Assembly: GCF_947487915.1 (NCBI RefSeq)
Contig: NZ_CANKYH010000001.1
Location: 372,001-436,000 of the forward strand
Length of the DNA: 64,000 bases
Direction of reading: 5' to 3'
From: an uncultured Serinicoccus sp.
GTDB lineage: Bacteria > Actinomycetota > Actinomycetes > Actinomycetales > Dermatophilaceae
Position numbers and translations under genes: made by a program. This document shows, in pieces, positions 1 through 8,094 of the stretch (position 1 is the stretch's first letter; each line of letters begins with the position of its first letter). The notes below the pieces were generated by a model, which was not told the DNA's origin, ran no database searches, and worked only from the letters and a program-made list of their open reading frames with translations.

Positions 1-1111
1 GCATCGACACGGTTGCGAAGTAGTTCCAGATGTCGCGGTCCTCGGACCCCGGGAGGAGCAGCACGTCGGCGCGCTCCGTGGCACGGCCGGCGCGGCCGAC
101 CTGCTGGTAGTAGGCCACCGGCGAGCTGGGTGCCCCGAGGTGCACGACGAAGCCGAGGTCGGGCTTGTCGAACCCCATCCCCAGGGCGCTCGTCGCGACG
201 AGGGCCTTGACCCGGTTGTCCCGCAGGGCACCCTCCAGCCGCTCGCGGTCCTCGGTGTCGGTGCGCCCGGTGTAGGCCGCCACCTCGTGCCCGGCGGCGG
301 CGAGCGCCTCGGCGACGTCCTCGGCGGCGGACACGGTGAGGCAGTAGATGATGCCGCTCCCGGGCAGGCTCTCCAGATGCGCCAGCAGCCACCCCAGCCG
401 CTGCTCGGGGGTGAGCCTCGGCAACACCCCCAGGCGCAGGGAGGACCGGGCCAGCGGCCCGCGGATGGTGCGCACCTCGCGCCCGCCCACCCCCAGCTGC
501 TCGACGACGTCCTCGACCACCCGCTCGTTGGCCGTCGCGGTGGTCGCCAGGACCGGGGTCCCCGTGGCCAACGCGTCCAGCAGCGTCCGGATCCGGCGGT
601 AGTCGGGCCGGAAGTCGTGACCCCAGTCGCTGATGCAGTGGGCCTCGTCGACGACGAGCAGCCCGCACCGCGCGGCGAGGTCGGGCAGCTGCTCCTCCCG
701 GAAACGCGGGTTGTTGAGCCGCTCCGGGCTCACCAGCAGCACGTCCACCTCGTCTGCGGCGAGCGCCGCCCGCACCTCGTCCCACTCGGTGGCGTTGGCC
801 GAGTTCATCGTCACGGCGCGCACCCCGGCCCGCGCCGCGGCGGCGATCTGGTCACGCATCAGCGCCAACAGCGGGGACACGATGACGGTCGGCCCGGACC
901 CCTCGGCCCGCCGCAGCGCCGTCGCCACGAAGTACACCGCCGACTTGCCCCACCCCGTGCGCTGCACCACCAGCACCCTCGCCCGCTCGCGCACCAGCGC
1001 CTCGACAGCCTCCAGCTGCCCGTCCCGGAACTGCGCGTCGTCCCGGCCCACGAGCCGCCGCAGAGCCTCCTGCACCGCCGTCACCAGCTCCTGCCCGCTC
1101 ACCTGCTGCAT
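1..1111 (-). CDS. recQ: RecQ-family ATP-dependent DNA helicase (C-terminal part outside window)
   Basis: The first 370 codons of a RecQ-type 3'-5' DNA helicase run off the left edge. Visible motifs are a Walker A region GWGKS at about residues 53-57, DEAHCISDWGHDFRP at about 155 (motif II and the aromatic-rich loop typical of RecQ) and QVGRAGRATER near the cut end (motif VI). RecQ enzymes unwind forked and recombination DNA. The start is chosen because a -10 like box TACGGT (1118-1123 on the minus strand) lies exactly 6 nt before ATG, so the mRNA is probably leaderless. The HRDC or other C-terminal domains cannot be judged. Family assignment is secure. Confidence 0.9.
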   Translation of the reverse strand, partial: MQQVSGQELVTAVQEALRRLVGRDDAQFRDGQLEAVEALVRERARVLVVQRTGWGKSAVYFVATALRRAEGSGPTVIVSPLLALMRDQIAAAARAGVRAVTMNSANATEWDEVRAALAADEVDVLLVSPERLNNPRFREEQLPDLAARCGLLVVDEAHCISDWGHDFRPDYRRIRTLLDALATGTPVLATTATANERVVEDVVEQLGVGGREVRTIRGPLARSSLRLGVLPRLTPEQRLGWLLAHLESLPGSGIIYCLTVSAAEDVAEALAAAGHEVAAYTGRTDTEDRERLEGALRDNRVKALVATSALGMGFDKPDLGFVVHLGAPSSPVAYYQQVGRAGRATERADVLLLPGSEDRDIWNYFATVSM

Positions 1112-1251
1112 ACCCCGACCGTAGCCGCCACCACCCCCACACCCACGACCCGCCGAGCCGCGCACGCACCCCGACCGCAGCGCGGCCACCCCGCACGCCA
1201 CCAGATCTTGAGCACCCCGCAGGAGCACCGACCTCCACTAGTGTGTGCTGC

Positions 1252-1965
1252 GTGAACTGGGACCCGGTAACCGCTGTCCTTTTCGACCTCGACGGGGTCC
1301 TGACCCCGACCGCGGACGTCCACATGCGAGCGTGGGAGACGATGTTCACCCGACTCCTGGACCAGCAGCCCATCCCTCAGGAGCCCTACACCGACCAGGA
1401 CTACTTCGCCTACATCGACGGCAAGCCACGCTACGACGGCGTGCAGTCCTTCCTCGACGCCCGCGGCATCGACCTCCCCTACGGCCAGCCCTCGGACCCG
1501 CCCGAGCTGGCGAGCGTCTGCGGCCTGGGCAACCGCAAGAACGAGATCTTCAACGAGGTGCTCGCCGAGAGGGGCATCCGCGCCTACCCGGGGTCGCTGC
1601 GCCTGCTGGACGCCCTGGAGAAGCGCGGCATCGCGATGGCCGTCGTCTCCTCCTCCAAGAACGCGCCCTCGGTGCTCGCGGCGGCGGGCATCGCCGACCG
1701 CTTCCCGGTCGTCGTCGACGGCTCGGTCGCCAGTCGTGAGCAGCTCCCCGGCAAGCCCCACCCCGACACCTTCCTGTATGCCGCGTCCGAGCTCGGCCAC
1801 GAGCCCGCCACGTGCGTGGTGGTCGAGGACGCCGTGTCCGGGGTGCAGGCCGGAGCGGCCGGCGGGTTCGCCCGGGTGATCGGGGTCGACCGGGGTGCCG
1901 GTCGCTCGGTGCTGCGCGACGCCGGCGCGGACGAGGTCGTGTCCGACCTCGCCGACCTCGTCTGA
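1252..1965 (+). CDS. HAD-IA family hydrolase, beta-phosphoglucomutase-like
   Basis: A 237-residue HAD-superfamily protein. The N-terminal DLDGVL motif supplies the nucleophile Asp and second Asp; VVSSSKN is motif II, GKPHPDTFL contains the motif III Lys, and VVEDAVSGVQAG is motif IV. It lies 33 nt upstream of a GH65 disaccharide phosphorylase. That pairing is classic: the phosphorylase releases beta-glucose 1-phosphate, and beta-phosphoglucomutase converts it to glucose 6-phosphate. The GTG start at 1252 follows a TAGTGT box (1239-1244) by 7 nt, suggesting a leaderless mRNA; an in-frame GTG at 1243 lies inside that box. Function as beta-PGM is inferred from family and context. Confidence 0.82.
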   Translation: MNWDPVTAVLFDLDGVLTPTADVHMRAWETMFTRLLDQQPIPQEPYTDQDYFAYIDGKPRYDGVQSFLDARGIDLPYGQPSDPPELASVCGLGNRKNEIFNEVLAERGIRAYPGSLRLLDALEKRGIAMAVVSSSKNAPSVLAAAGIADRFPVVVDGSVASREQLPGKPHPDTFLYAASELGHEPATCVVVEDAVSGVQAGAAGGFARVIGVDRGAGRSVLRDAGADEVVSDLADLV

Positions 1966-1998
1966 CCAGCCGCCCGCACGTCCGAGAGGAGACGCCCG

Positions 1999-4590
1999 AT
2001 GGCGACCATGTCGCACCACCGTCCGCCGGCCCCCGTCGACCCGCTCGACCGCACCCGCTTCCCCGCCGACCCGTGGCAGCTGCGGGAGACGGCCTACGAG
2101 GACGGGGACCTGGGGGTCACCGAGACCCTCTTCGCCACCTCCAACGGCTACCTCGGCCTGCGCGGCAACGTCGAGGAGGGCCGGGACACCTACGCCCACG
2201 GCACCTTCGTCAACGGCTTCCACGAGACCTGGCCGATCCGGCACGCCGAGGAGGCCTTCGGCCTGGCCCGGGTCGGCCAGACGATCGTCAACGTGCCGGA
2301 CCCCAAGACGATCAAGCTCTACGTCGACGACGAGCCGCTGCTGATCTCCACCGCCGACCTGGACCACTACGAGCGCACCCTCGACTTCCGCGCGGGCCTG
2401 CTGCGCCGCTGCGTCATCTGGCGCACGAGCGCCGGGAAGCGGGTCAAGATCACCTCCACGCGGATGACCGGTGTCGTGGAGCGCCACCTCGCCGTCATGA
2501 CCTTCGAGGTCGAGATGCTCGACGGGCATGCGGCGCTCGACATCTCCAGCCAGATCCTCAACCGCCAGGACGGCTCGGACGAGTACCACGTCACGAGCGC
2601 GGCCATGGGGGAGGGTGTGGACCCCCGTCAGGCGGAGGCCTTCGAGCACCGGGTGCTCGACCCGGTCCTCGCCGAGGTGCATGACCGCCGCCTCCTGCTG
2701 GGCTACCGCTGCCACAACTCGGGGATGACGATCGCCACCCTGGCGCAGCACGTCGTCGAGACCGACAACACCTGGACGGAGAAGCTCAGCGTCACCGACG
2801 ACCTCGCCAAGCATGTCGTCCGGGTGGAGGCTCGGGAGGGCCGGCCGGTGCGGATCGAGAAGCTGGTGAGTGTGCACACCTCCCGAGGGGTGCCGCCGCA
2901 GGAGCTGGCCGACCGCTGCTCGAGGACCCTCGACCGTGCCGTCGACCGGGGGGTGGCCGTGCTGCAGCAGGAGCAGGCGCGGGTCTGGTCCCGGTTCTGG
3001 GAGGAGTCCGACATCGAGCTGCCCGACCAGCCCGCACTGCAGCAGGCCGTCCGGTGGAACCTCTTCCAGCTCGGCCAGGCCTCGATCCGCGCCGGGTCGC
3101 ACGGCATCCCCGCCAAGGGGCTCACCGGCTCCGGCTACGGCGGGCACTACTTCTGGGACACCGAGTGCTACGTCCTGCCCTTCCTCGTCTACACCCACCC
3201 CCAGGCGGCCCGCAACGCCCTGCGCTTCCGGCACGGCATGCTCGAGGCCGCCCGGCGGCGGGCCGCGGAGATGGCCCAGTACGGCGCGCTCTTCCCCTGG
3301 CGCACCATCAACGGGGAGGAGGCGTCGGCCTACTTCGCCGCCGGGACGGCGCAGTACCACATCAACGCCGACGTGGCCTATGCGCTGATGAAGTACGCGC
3401 GGGCCACCGGCGACGACCAGTTCCTCCTCGACCAGGGTGTCGACATGCTCGTCGAGACCGCGCGCCTGTGGGCGGACCTGGGCTTCTGGCAGTCCAACGG
3501 CACCCCGCAGTTCCACATCCACGCGGTGACGGGCCCGGACGAGTACACGACGATCGTCAACGACAACCTGTTCACCAACGTCATGGCGCAGCTCAACCTG
3601 CGGGCCGCGGTCGAGGCGGTCCGCCGCCTCCGGGTCGCCGACCCCGCCCAGTTCGCCCGAGCCGTCGCCCGGCTGGATCTGGGGGAGCACGAGGTCGACT
3701 CGTGGCAGCGGGCGGCGGACGGCATGCACATCCCCTTCGACGAGGCGACCGGCGTCCACCCCCAGGACAGCCACTTCCTCGAGCGCGAGGTGTGGGACCT
3801 CGACGCGACCCCCGCGGACAAGCGGCCGCTGCTGCTGAACTACCACCCGCTGGTGATCTACCGCTACCAGGTGCTCAAGCAGGCCGACGTCGTCCTCGCG
3901 CTCTACCTCGCCGGGGACGCCTTCACCGCCGAGGAGAAGCTCACCGACTTCGCCTACTACGACCCGATCACCACCGGTGACTCGACGCTCTCCGCCGTCG
4001 TGCAGTCCATCGTCGCGGCGGAGGTCGGCTACCACGACCTTGCGCTCCGCTACTTCTACGCCGCCCTGTTCGTCGATCTGGACGACCGCCACGGGAACGC
4101 CAGCGACGGGGTGCACGTCGCCTCCACCGGCGGTGTCTGGAGCGCGCTGGTCGCCGGGTTCGGGGGGATGCGCGACCATGGCGGCGTCCTGTCGCTGGAC
4201 CCGCGGCTGCCGACCAGCTGGCCCGGCCTGACGTGGCGTATGCGGTGGCACGGCTCGCGGCTGCGGGTCGCCGTCGAGCAGGACCAGGTCCGTCTGGCGG
4301 TCGAGGTCGGCGGGCCGGTCACGCTCCAGGTCCGCGGGGAGGAGGTGGAGGTGGGCGACCAGGAGCTCACCGTCACGCTCGACGGCCACGGGTCGCGCCG
4401 GGACGGCGCACCCACCTCGGAGGCGGTGTCCAGCGGCAGCATCCCGACCGATCGGCGCAGGGGTATGCCGGGACGCCCCAGCGGCGTCGTCCCGCACAGC
4501 TGGCCCGAGGAGCAGTGGGAGTCCACCGGCGCGGTGCCACGGGCGCGAGCCCGGTCAGAAGCCGAGCCGCCTCGCCGCACCGCGCAGTGA
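1999..4590 (+). CDS. Glycoside hydrolase family 65 disaccharide phosphorylase (maltose/trehalose/kojibiose type)
   Basis: An 863-residue GH65 enzyme, likely cytosolic, catalysing inverting phosphorolysis of an alpha-glucobiose. The order is an N-terminal super-sandwich domain, a linker with GYGGHYFWDTE, an (alpha/alpha)6 barrel with TINGEEASAYF and VTGPDEYTT (its Glu matches the general acid of maltose phosphorylase), and a TTGDSTLS phosphate-site region. The exact disaccharide cannot be read from sequence. A GAGAGGAG Shine-Dalgarno precedes ATG. It probably forms an operon with the upstream HAD gene. The last ~65 residues are a polar, Arg/Pro-rich tail beyond the usual C-terminal beta domain, and its 3' end overlaps the convergent ldh gene by 36 bp. 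Confidence 0.85.
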   Translation: MATMSHHRPPAPVDPLDRTRFPADPWQLRETAYEDGDLGVTETLFATSNGYLGLRGNVEEGRDTYAHGTFVNGFHETWPIRHAEEAFGLARVGQTIVNVPDPKTIKLYVDDEPLLISTADLDHYERTLDFRAGLLRRCVIWRTSAGKRVKITSTRMTGVVERHLAVMTFEVEMLDGHAALDISSQILNRQDGSDEYHVTSAAMGEGVDPRQAEAFEHRVLDPVLAEVHDRRLLLGYRCHNSGMTIATLAQHVVETDNTWTEKLSVTDDLAKHVVRVEAREGRPVRIEKLVSVHTSRGVPPQELADRCSRTLDRAVDRGVAVLQQEQARVWSRFWEESDIELPDQPALQQAVRWNLFQLGQASIRAGSHGIPAKGLTGSGYGGHYFWDTECYVLPFLVYTHPQAARNALRFRHGMLEAARRRAAEMAQYGALFPWRTINGEEASAYFAAGTAQYHINADVAYALMKYARATGDDQFLLDQGVDMLVETARLWADLGFWQSNGTPQFHIHAVTGPDEYTTIVNDNLFTNVMAQLNLRAAVEAVRRLRVADPAQFARAVARLDLGEHEVDSWQRAADGMHIPFDEATGVHPQDSHFLEREVWDLDATPADKRPLLLNYHPLVIYRYQVLKQADVVLALYLAGDAFTAEEKLTDFAYYDPITTGDSTLSAVVQSIVAAEVGYHDLALRYFYAALFVDLDDRHGNASDGVHVASTGGVWSALVAGFGGMRDHGGVLSLDPRLPTSWPGLTWRMRWHGSRLRVAVEQDQVRLAVEVGGPVTLQVRGEEVEVGDQELTVTLDGHGSRRDGAPTSEAVSSGSIPTDRRRGMPGRPSGVVPHSWPEEQWESTGAVPRARARSEAEPPRRTAQ

Positions 4591-5490
4591 GTCGGCGCCG
4601 GCACGCAGCCCGCTGAGCTCGTCCTCGGACAGGGTCGGAGCGAGCGGACGCTCTGCGCCCCCGGCACCCACGACGGTCGGGATCGACAGGCACACGTCGT
4701 TTAGCCCGAGCGTGCCGGTGAGCAGGGTCGAGACCGGCAGGACCTGCCGTTCGTCGCGCAGCACCGACTCGATGATGCGGCTGGCGGAGGCACCGATCGC
4801 GTAGTTGGTCGCCCCCTTACCGGCGATGATCTCGTAGGCCGCATGCACCACATCGTGGGCCATCTGCTCGCGCTGCTCGTCGGTGGTCAGCTCGGTGATG
4901 GGCACCGCGCCGACCGTCGCGCTGCTCCACAGGGGGATCTCGGAGTCCCCGTGCTCGCCGACGATGTAGGCGTGGACGCTCTGGACCGCGACCCCGCAGG
5001 CCTGCGCCACCAGACCCCGCAACCGGGCGGAGTCCAGGACCGTGCCCGAGCCGAACAGTCGCGCAGGCGGGAGGTCGGTGACCTTCTGCGCCACATACGT
5101 GATGACGTCCACGGGGTTGGTCACCATCAGGTAGGTCGCCGCCGGCGCCACCTGCACGAGCCGCGGCATGAGGTCGACCATGAGCCGGGTCGTCGAGGCC
5201 GCGAGATCCAGGCGGCTCTGACCCGCCTGCTGCTTGGCCCCTGCCGTGACGGCCACGACATCGGCGTCCGCGCACACGTCGATGTCGTCGGAGCCGTCGA
5301 CGTGCGCGGCCGGCATGAACTGCAGTCCCTGACGCAGGTCGAGGGTCTCGGCCCTGACCTTCCCGGCGTCGATGTCGTGCAGGACGACGTGCCGGGCCAC
5401 GCCCCGCAGCAGCAGCGCGTAGGCGAGAGTGGTGCCCACCGACCCCGCTCCGACGATGGCCACCTTGGGTCCCGAGATGCTGTCCGTCAC
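4555..5490 (-). CDS. ldh: L-lactate dehydrogenase
   Basis: A 311-residue NAD-dependent L-lactate dehydrogenase (pyruvate + NADH = lactate + NAD). It has the GAGSVGTTLAYAL nucleotide-binding loop, the Q-type substrate loop around AKQQAGQSR that separates lactate from malate dehydrogenases, VTNPVDV, and the catalytic His in GEHGDSEIPLWS. The start is set at GTG 5490 because the glycine-rich loop then begins at the usual distance and a CATGAT box lies 6 nt upstream (leaderless candidate). Upstream in-frame codons are poor protein. It is convergent with the GH65 gene and the two coding ends overlap by 36 bp. Confidence 0.9.
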   Translation of the reverse strand: MTDSISGPKVAIVGAGSVGTTLAYALLLRGVARHVVLHDIDAGKVRAETLDLRQGLQFMPAAHVDGSDDIDVCADADVVAVTAGAKQQAGQSRLDLAASTTRLMVDLMPRLVQVAPAATYLMVTNPVDVITYVAQKVTDLPPARLFGSGTVLDSARLRGLVAQACGVAVQSVHAYIVGEHGDSEIPLWSSATVGAVPITELTTDEQREQMAHDVVHAAYEIIAGKGATNYAIGASASRIIESVLRDERQVLPVSTLLTGTLGLNDVCLSIPTVVGAGGAERPLAPTLSEDELSGLRAGADSLRGAARRLGF

Positions 5491-5572
5491 CTGCTCATCA
5501 TGGCAGTCCCTCGGGGCGACCCCCGAGGCGAGGGATTGGCCCTCCCGCCCGGCGTGTGGTCGACTGGACGGC

Positions 5573-6196
5573 ATGAGCGAGCCCACAGATCTCCCCTTCC
5601 AGGACGACGAGCACCGCCCGGAGTCCATCTACGAGGGTGAGCGTCCGGGCGAGAACGGCGCGGAACGCCGCACCGGGGCCGACGCGGGCGAGGACGATGA
5701 CCGCCGGCAGGACGTCGACCGCTCACTGACCCCCGGCACCACGCGGCTGGGCCGGCTGGGCGAGCCGGAGGAGACGGAGACGGACGTGCTCGCGGCGCGG
5801 GTGACCGGCCCGGAGGACCACGACGGCATGACCCAGCTGTGGCGCGCCACGATGGGCCTGGGTCACTGGTGGTTCGTCGCGGTGGGCGAGACGGGCGCCG
5901 AGTCCCCTGCGGCCGCCCAGATCGACGGGCAGATGATGCTGCTGACCTTCACCAGCGCCGAGCGAGCCCGCCACTTCGCGGTGCAGAACGAGATGGTCGG
6001 CCCGGACGAGGACCTACGGGCGATCGCCCTCACGCCGCGCGAGCTCGTCGACTCCTCCTCGACCTACGCGGACGCCGGCATCGCCGGTCTGATGTTCGAC
6101 CCCCACCTGTCGGGCTACTTCATCCCCACCGACCAGCTCCCCGTGGTGTGGGACGCCGTGAACGCCGCCGACGCCCCCGACGACCAGGCCCCCTGA
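5573..6196 (+). CDS. Uncharacterised acidic protein, possibly SseB-like
   Basis: A 207-residue soluble protein with no signal peptide. The first ~80 residues are charged, low in complexity and probably disordered. The C-terminal ~120 residues look folded: a LLTFTSAERARHF strand-helix, then DSSSTYADAGIAGLMFDPH and FIPTDQLPVVW. This pattern weakly resembles SseB/enhanced-serine-sensitivity proteins, but I cannot confirm it. It is divergent from ldh with about 80 bp between starts and convergent with the LysM gene. No clear Shine-Dalgarno is present. Function unknown. Confidence 0.65.
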   Translation: MSEPTDLPFQDDEHRPESIYEGERPGENGAERRTGADAGEDDDRRQDVDRSLTPGTTRLGRLGEPEETETDVLAARVTGPEDHDGMTQLWRATMGLGHWWFVAVGETGAESPAAAQIDGQMMLLTFTSAERARHFAVQNEMVGPDEDLRAIALTPRELVDSSSTYADAGIAGLMFDPHLSGYFIPTDQLPVVWDAVNAADAPDDQAP

Positions 6197-6240
6197 TCCG
6201 GCCCGTCGACCCTGGTCACCGCCCAGGCGGTGAGCACCGG

Positions 6241-6666
6241 TCAGCGGCCGGGGATCACCAGCTCCTGGCCGGCGGCGATCGAGGTGGTGCTCAGGCTGTT
6301 GGCACGCTGGATGGCTGTCACAGCCCGGCTCAACGGGAGCTCGGGCAGCTGCTCGCTGGCGATCTGGCTCAACGTCTCCCCCCGCTCGACGGTCACGGAG
6401 GTGCTGGCACCGGCCGGGCCGAGCAGACCGACCATCGACCAGATGACCGCAGCCAGGACCAAGCCGGTGGTGGCCGTGACGGCGAGCCGACCCCGGCGGG
6501 TCAGGTGCAGCCGGCCTGCGCGCAGACGCCGACGCACCGCCCTGGACGGGCGGCGGTCGTCCTCACCGACCAGCCGCAGGTGCGTCGGCCGGCGGGGTGC
6601 CACGTCGGCGACGGGGCGAGGCCCGGGCAGCGGGCTCAGGATGTCGTGTGCGATGGCGGTGCTCAT
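6241..6666 (-). CDS. LysM protein divergent from lexA, probable SOS-linked division suppressor
   Basis: A 141-residue single-pass membrane protein: a cytosolic Arg-rich N-terminus (~80 residues), one hydrophobic segment around TATTGLVLAAVIWSMVGLL, then a LysM peptidoglycan-binding domain (VERGETLSQIASEQLP ... AGQELVIPG). A small LysM protein divergent from lexA is known in actinobacteria (Rv2719c in M. tuberculosis, DivS in Corynebacterium) and acts in DNA-damage control of septation or the cell wall; the same role is inferred here. The ATG at 6666 has an AAGGTG Shine-Dalgarno. The promoter region holds a paired GATAGCAC repeat and lies next to the SOS box. Confidence 0.8.
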   Translation of the reverse strand: MSTAIAHDILSPLPGPRPVADVAPRRPTHLRLVGEDDRRPSRAVRRRLRAGRLHLTRRGRLAVTATTGLVLAAVIWSMVGLLGPAGASTSVTVERGETLSQIASEQLPELPLSRAVTAIQRANSLSTTSIAAGQELVIPGR

Positions 6667-6697
6667 GATGTTCACCTTCCTCGGGGCGGTGCCAGGC

Positions 6698-6744
6698 GGA
6701 CAGGTGTCCGATAGCACGTCTGTCCTATTGATAGCACACCTGTC
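6698..6744. promoter_or_regulatory. Paired 15-bp direct repeat (GATAGCAC-type) with flanking dyad
   Basis: Two copies of GATAGCAC(GT/AC)CTGTC start at 6710 and 6730, exactly 20 bp apart (13 of 15 positions identical). An inverted pair GACAGGTGT (6699-6707) / ACACCTGTC (6736-6744) brackets them, and GGACAGGTGTCC (6698-6709) is itself palindromic. The position, just upstream of the LysM gene, fits an operator bound cooperatively on one helix face. No regulator is known to me for this motif. Confidence 0.5.
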
Positions 6745-6764
6745 GGACGACGTCGACACGCCGA

Positions 6765-6780
6765 CCGAACACATGTTTGT
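6765..6780. promoter_or_regulatory. SOS box (LexA operator)
   Basis: CCGAACACATGTTTGT matches the actinobacterial LexA operator (tcGAAC-N4-GTTCga), with GAAC at 6767-6770 and GTTT at 6775-6778. It overlaps the -35 of the likely lexA promoter and sits between lexA and the divergent LysM gene, so LexA can repress both. Confidence 0.85.
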
Positions 6781-6805
6781 CTGCGGCTCCTGGCGGGCGT
6801 AGGCT
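6777..6805 (+). promoter_or_regulatory. lexA-side promoter TTGTCT-N17-TAGGCT
   Basis: A -35 like TTGTCT (6777-6782) and -10 like TAGGCT (6800-6805) are separated by 17 bp. The -35 overlaps the SOS box. Six nt downstream of the -10 is the ATG of a small ORF (6812). Confidence 0.6.
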
Positions 6806-6811
6806 GATCTC

Positions 6812-6895
6812 ATGTCAGGAACTCAAGCACCCACCACTGACATACCCTCTGACCAGCGACGATGCTCGCGGCCGATGTGCTGCGACGGTCGGTAG
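6812..6895 (+). CDS. Possible leaderless 27-aa ORF in the lexA 5' region
   Basis: ATG at 6812 lies 6 nt after the TAGGCT box, the spacing seen at many leaderless genes in this window. The frame runs 27 codons (starts MSGTQAPTT, has an RRC...MCC segment) to TAG at 6893-6895, 28 nt before the lexA ATG. That TAG falls inside a second -10 like TAGGGT (6893-6898). The peptide resembles no family I know. It may be a regulatory leader or only the 5' UTR. Confidence 0.35.
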   Translation: MSGTQAPTTDIPSDQRRCSRPMCCDGR

Positions 6896-6923
6896 GGTGG
6901 GCCCGGACGAGGGGATGGAGAGC

Positions 6924-7649
6924 ATGGCCACGATTCACGAGATGCCGGACCGCGACGGCGGCGCCGAGCTGACCAACCGTCAGCGACGCGTCCTCGACGT
7001 CATCCGCGACGCGGTGGACCAGCGTGGGTACCCGCCGAGTCTGCGCGAGATCGGCGACGCCGTGGGCCTGACCTCACCGAGCTCCGTGGCCCACCAGCTC
7101 AAGACCCTGGAGCGCAAGGGGTTCCTGCGCCGGGACCCGCACCGGCCGCGGGCCATCGAGGTGGTCACCCCCGGTCAGGAGGGCTCCGGCTACCGCCGCA
7201 GCGAGCAGGACGCCGTGCTCGGCCCGGTCTCCAGCGAGACGATCGACGAGACCGGGATCAACGACGCCCGCCCCCAGCCCTCCTACGTCCCCATGGTCGG
7301 GCGCATCGCGGCCGGTGGCCCGATCCTGGCCGAGGAGGCGGTCGAGGACGTCTTCCCGCTGCCCCGCCAGATCGTCGGCGACGGCGAGCTGTTCCTGCTC
7401 AAGGTGGTGGGTGACTCGATGATCGACGCCGCCATCTGCGACGGTGACTGGGTCGTGGTCCGTCGCCAGCCGACCGCGGTCAACGGCGAGATCGTCGCCG
7501 CCATGCTGGACAACGAGGCGACCGTCAAGACCTACCGCCACCGCGACGGGAAGACCTGGCTCATCCCCCACAACCCCGCCTACGAGCCGATCGACGGCGA
7601 CCACGCTGTCGTCCTCGGCAAGGTGACGGCGGTCCTGCGCCGGGTCTGA
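6924..7649 (+). CDS. lexA: LexA repressor
   Basis: A 241-residue SOS repressor and self-cleaving serine peptidase. The N-terminal winged helix includes [24 protein letters not shown]. The autocleavage Ala-Gly bond is at about 130-131 in GRIAAGGP. The catalytic Ser is at ~165 in VVGDSMIDA and the Lys at ~202 in NEATVKTY. RecA filaments on single-stranded DNA trigger cleavage and derepression. The ATG at 6924 follows GGGGATGGAG. An SOS box upstream implies autoregulation. A ~32-residue linker between the domains is Ser/Glu-rich, as in other actinobacterial LexA proteins. Confidence 0.96.
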   Translation: MATIHEMPDRDGGAELTNRQRRVLDVIRDAVDQRGYPPSLREIGDAVGLTSPSSVAHQLKTLERKGFLRRDPHRPRAIEVVTPGQEGSGYRRSEQDAVLGPVSSETIDETGINDARPQPSYVPMVGRIAAGGPILAEEAVEDVFPLPRQIVGDGELFLLKVVGDSMIDAAICDGDWVVVRRQPTAVNGEIVAAMLDNEATVKTYRHRDGKTWLIPHNPAYEPIDGDHAVVLGKVTAVLRRV

Positions 7650-7667
7650 CCCGGCTCCCCCAGACCG

Positions 7668-7711
7668 CGGCGCCGCCCCCCGTCCCCTCCATCCTCGTCG
7701 GGGGGTGGTGC
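7668..7711. terminator. GC-rich hairpin between convergent lexA and PRC-barrel gene
   Basis: GGCGCCGCCCCCC near 7669 can pair with GGGGGGTGGTGCC ending near 7711 (two G-U pairs). There is no T-tract on either strand, so it is at most a weak intrinsic or bidirectional terminator serving the convergent genes. Confidence 0.4.
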
Positions 7712-7718
7712 CGCACCC

Positions 7719-8051
7719 TCACCCCGACGGGGCCGGGCCCTCGTCGATGGAGTAGTAGTCGTAGAGCGCTTCCTCCTCGTCCTCGGTCAGGTGCCCGTCA
7801 CAGGGGATGTCCGGGGCGTCCTTGATCATCTCGACGGGGTAGGGCACCTCGATGTGCCCGTCCCTGATGACGGCGTTCGACACGGGGCAGAAGATCTTTC
7901 GCCCTCCGAACCACCCTGTCCGCACCGACACCCACGCCGGTTCGCCGGTCCCGTTGTCCAGGTAGACCTGGTCGAGCCCACCCACCTTGTGGCCGTCCTG
8001 GTCGACGACCTCCGCGTCATACATCTCACCCAGCTGCTCGTAGGTGACCAC
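7719..8051 (-). CDS. PRC-barrel domain protein
   Basis: A 110-residue soluble protein. The N-terminal half (GEMYDAEVVDQDGHKVGGLDQVYLDNGTGEP) is a typical PRC-barrel beta fold of the kind found in photosynthetic reaction-centre H subunits and RimM. The C-terminal half ends in an acidic helix (LTEDEEEALYDYY). Many actinobacteria carry such stand-alone PRC-barrel proteins, often stress-linked, without a defined function. GTG at 8051 is chosen because AGGAGG sits 6 nt upstream. It is convergent with lexA. Confidence 0.75.
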   Translation of the reverse strand: MVTYEQLGEMYDAEVVDQDGHKVGGLDQVYLDNGTGEPAWVSVRTGWFGGRKIFCPVSNAVIRDGHIEVPYPVEMIKDAPDIPCDGHLTEDEEEALYDYYSIDEGPAPSG

Positions 8052-8094
8052 TGGCGACCTCCTCGTCGCGGCCCGGTTGGCCGACGGCCCCAGC

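Noticed and set aside
1099-4497. Very long open frame on the minus strand opposite the HAD and GH65 genes
   Set aside because: It is antisense to two well-recognised enzymes, Gly/Arg/Val-rich without domains, and typical of high-GC DNA where stops are rare.
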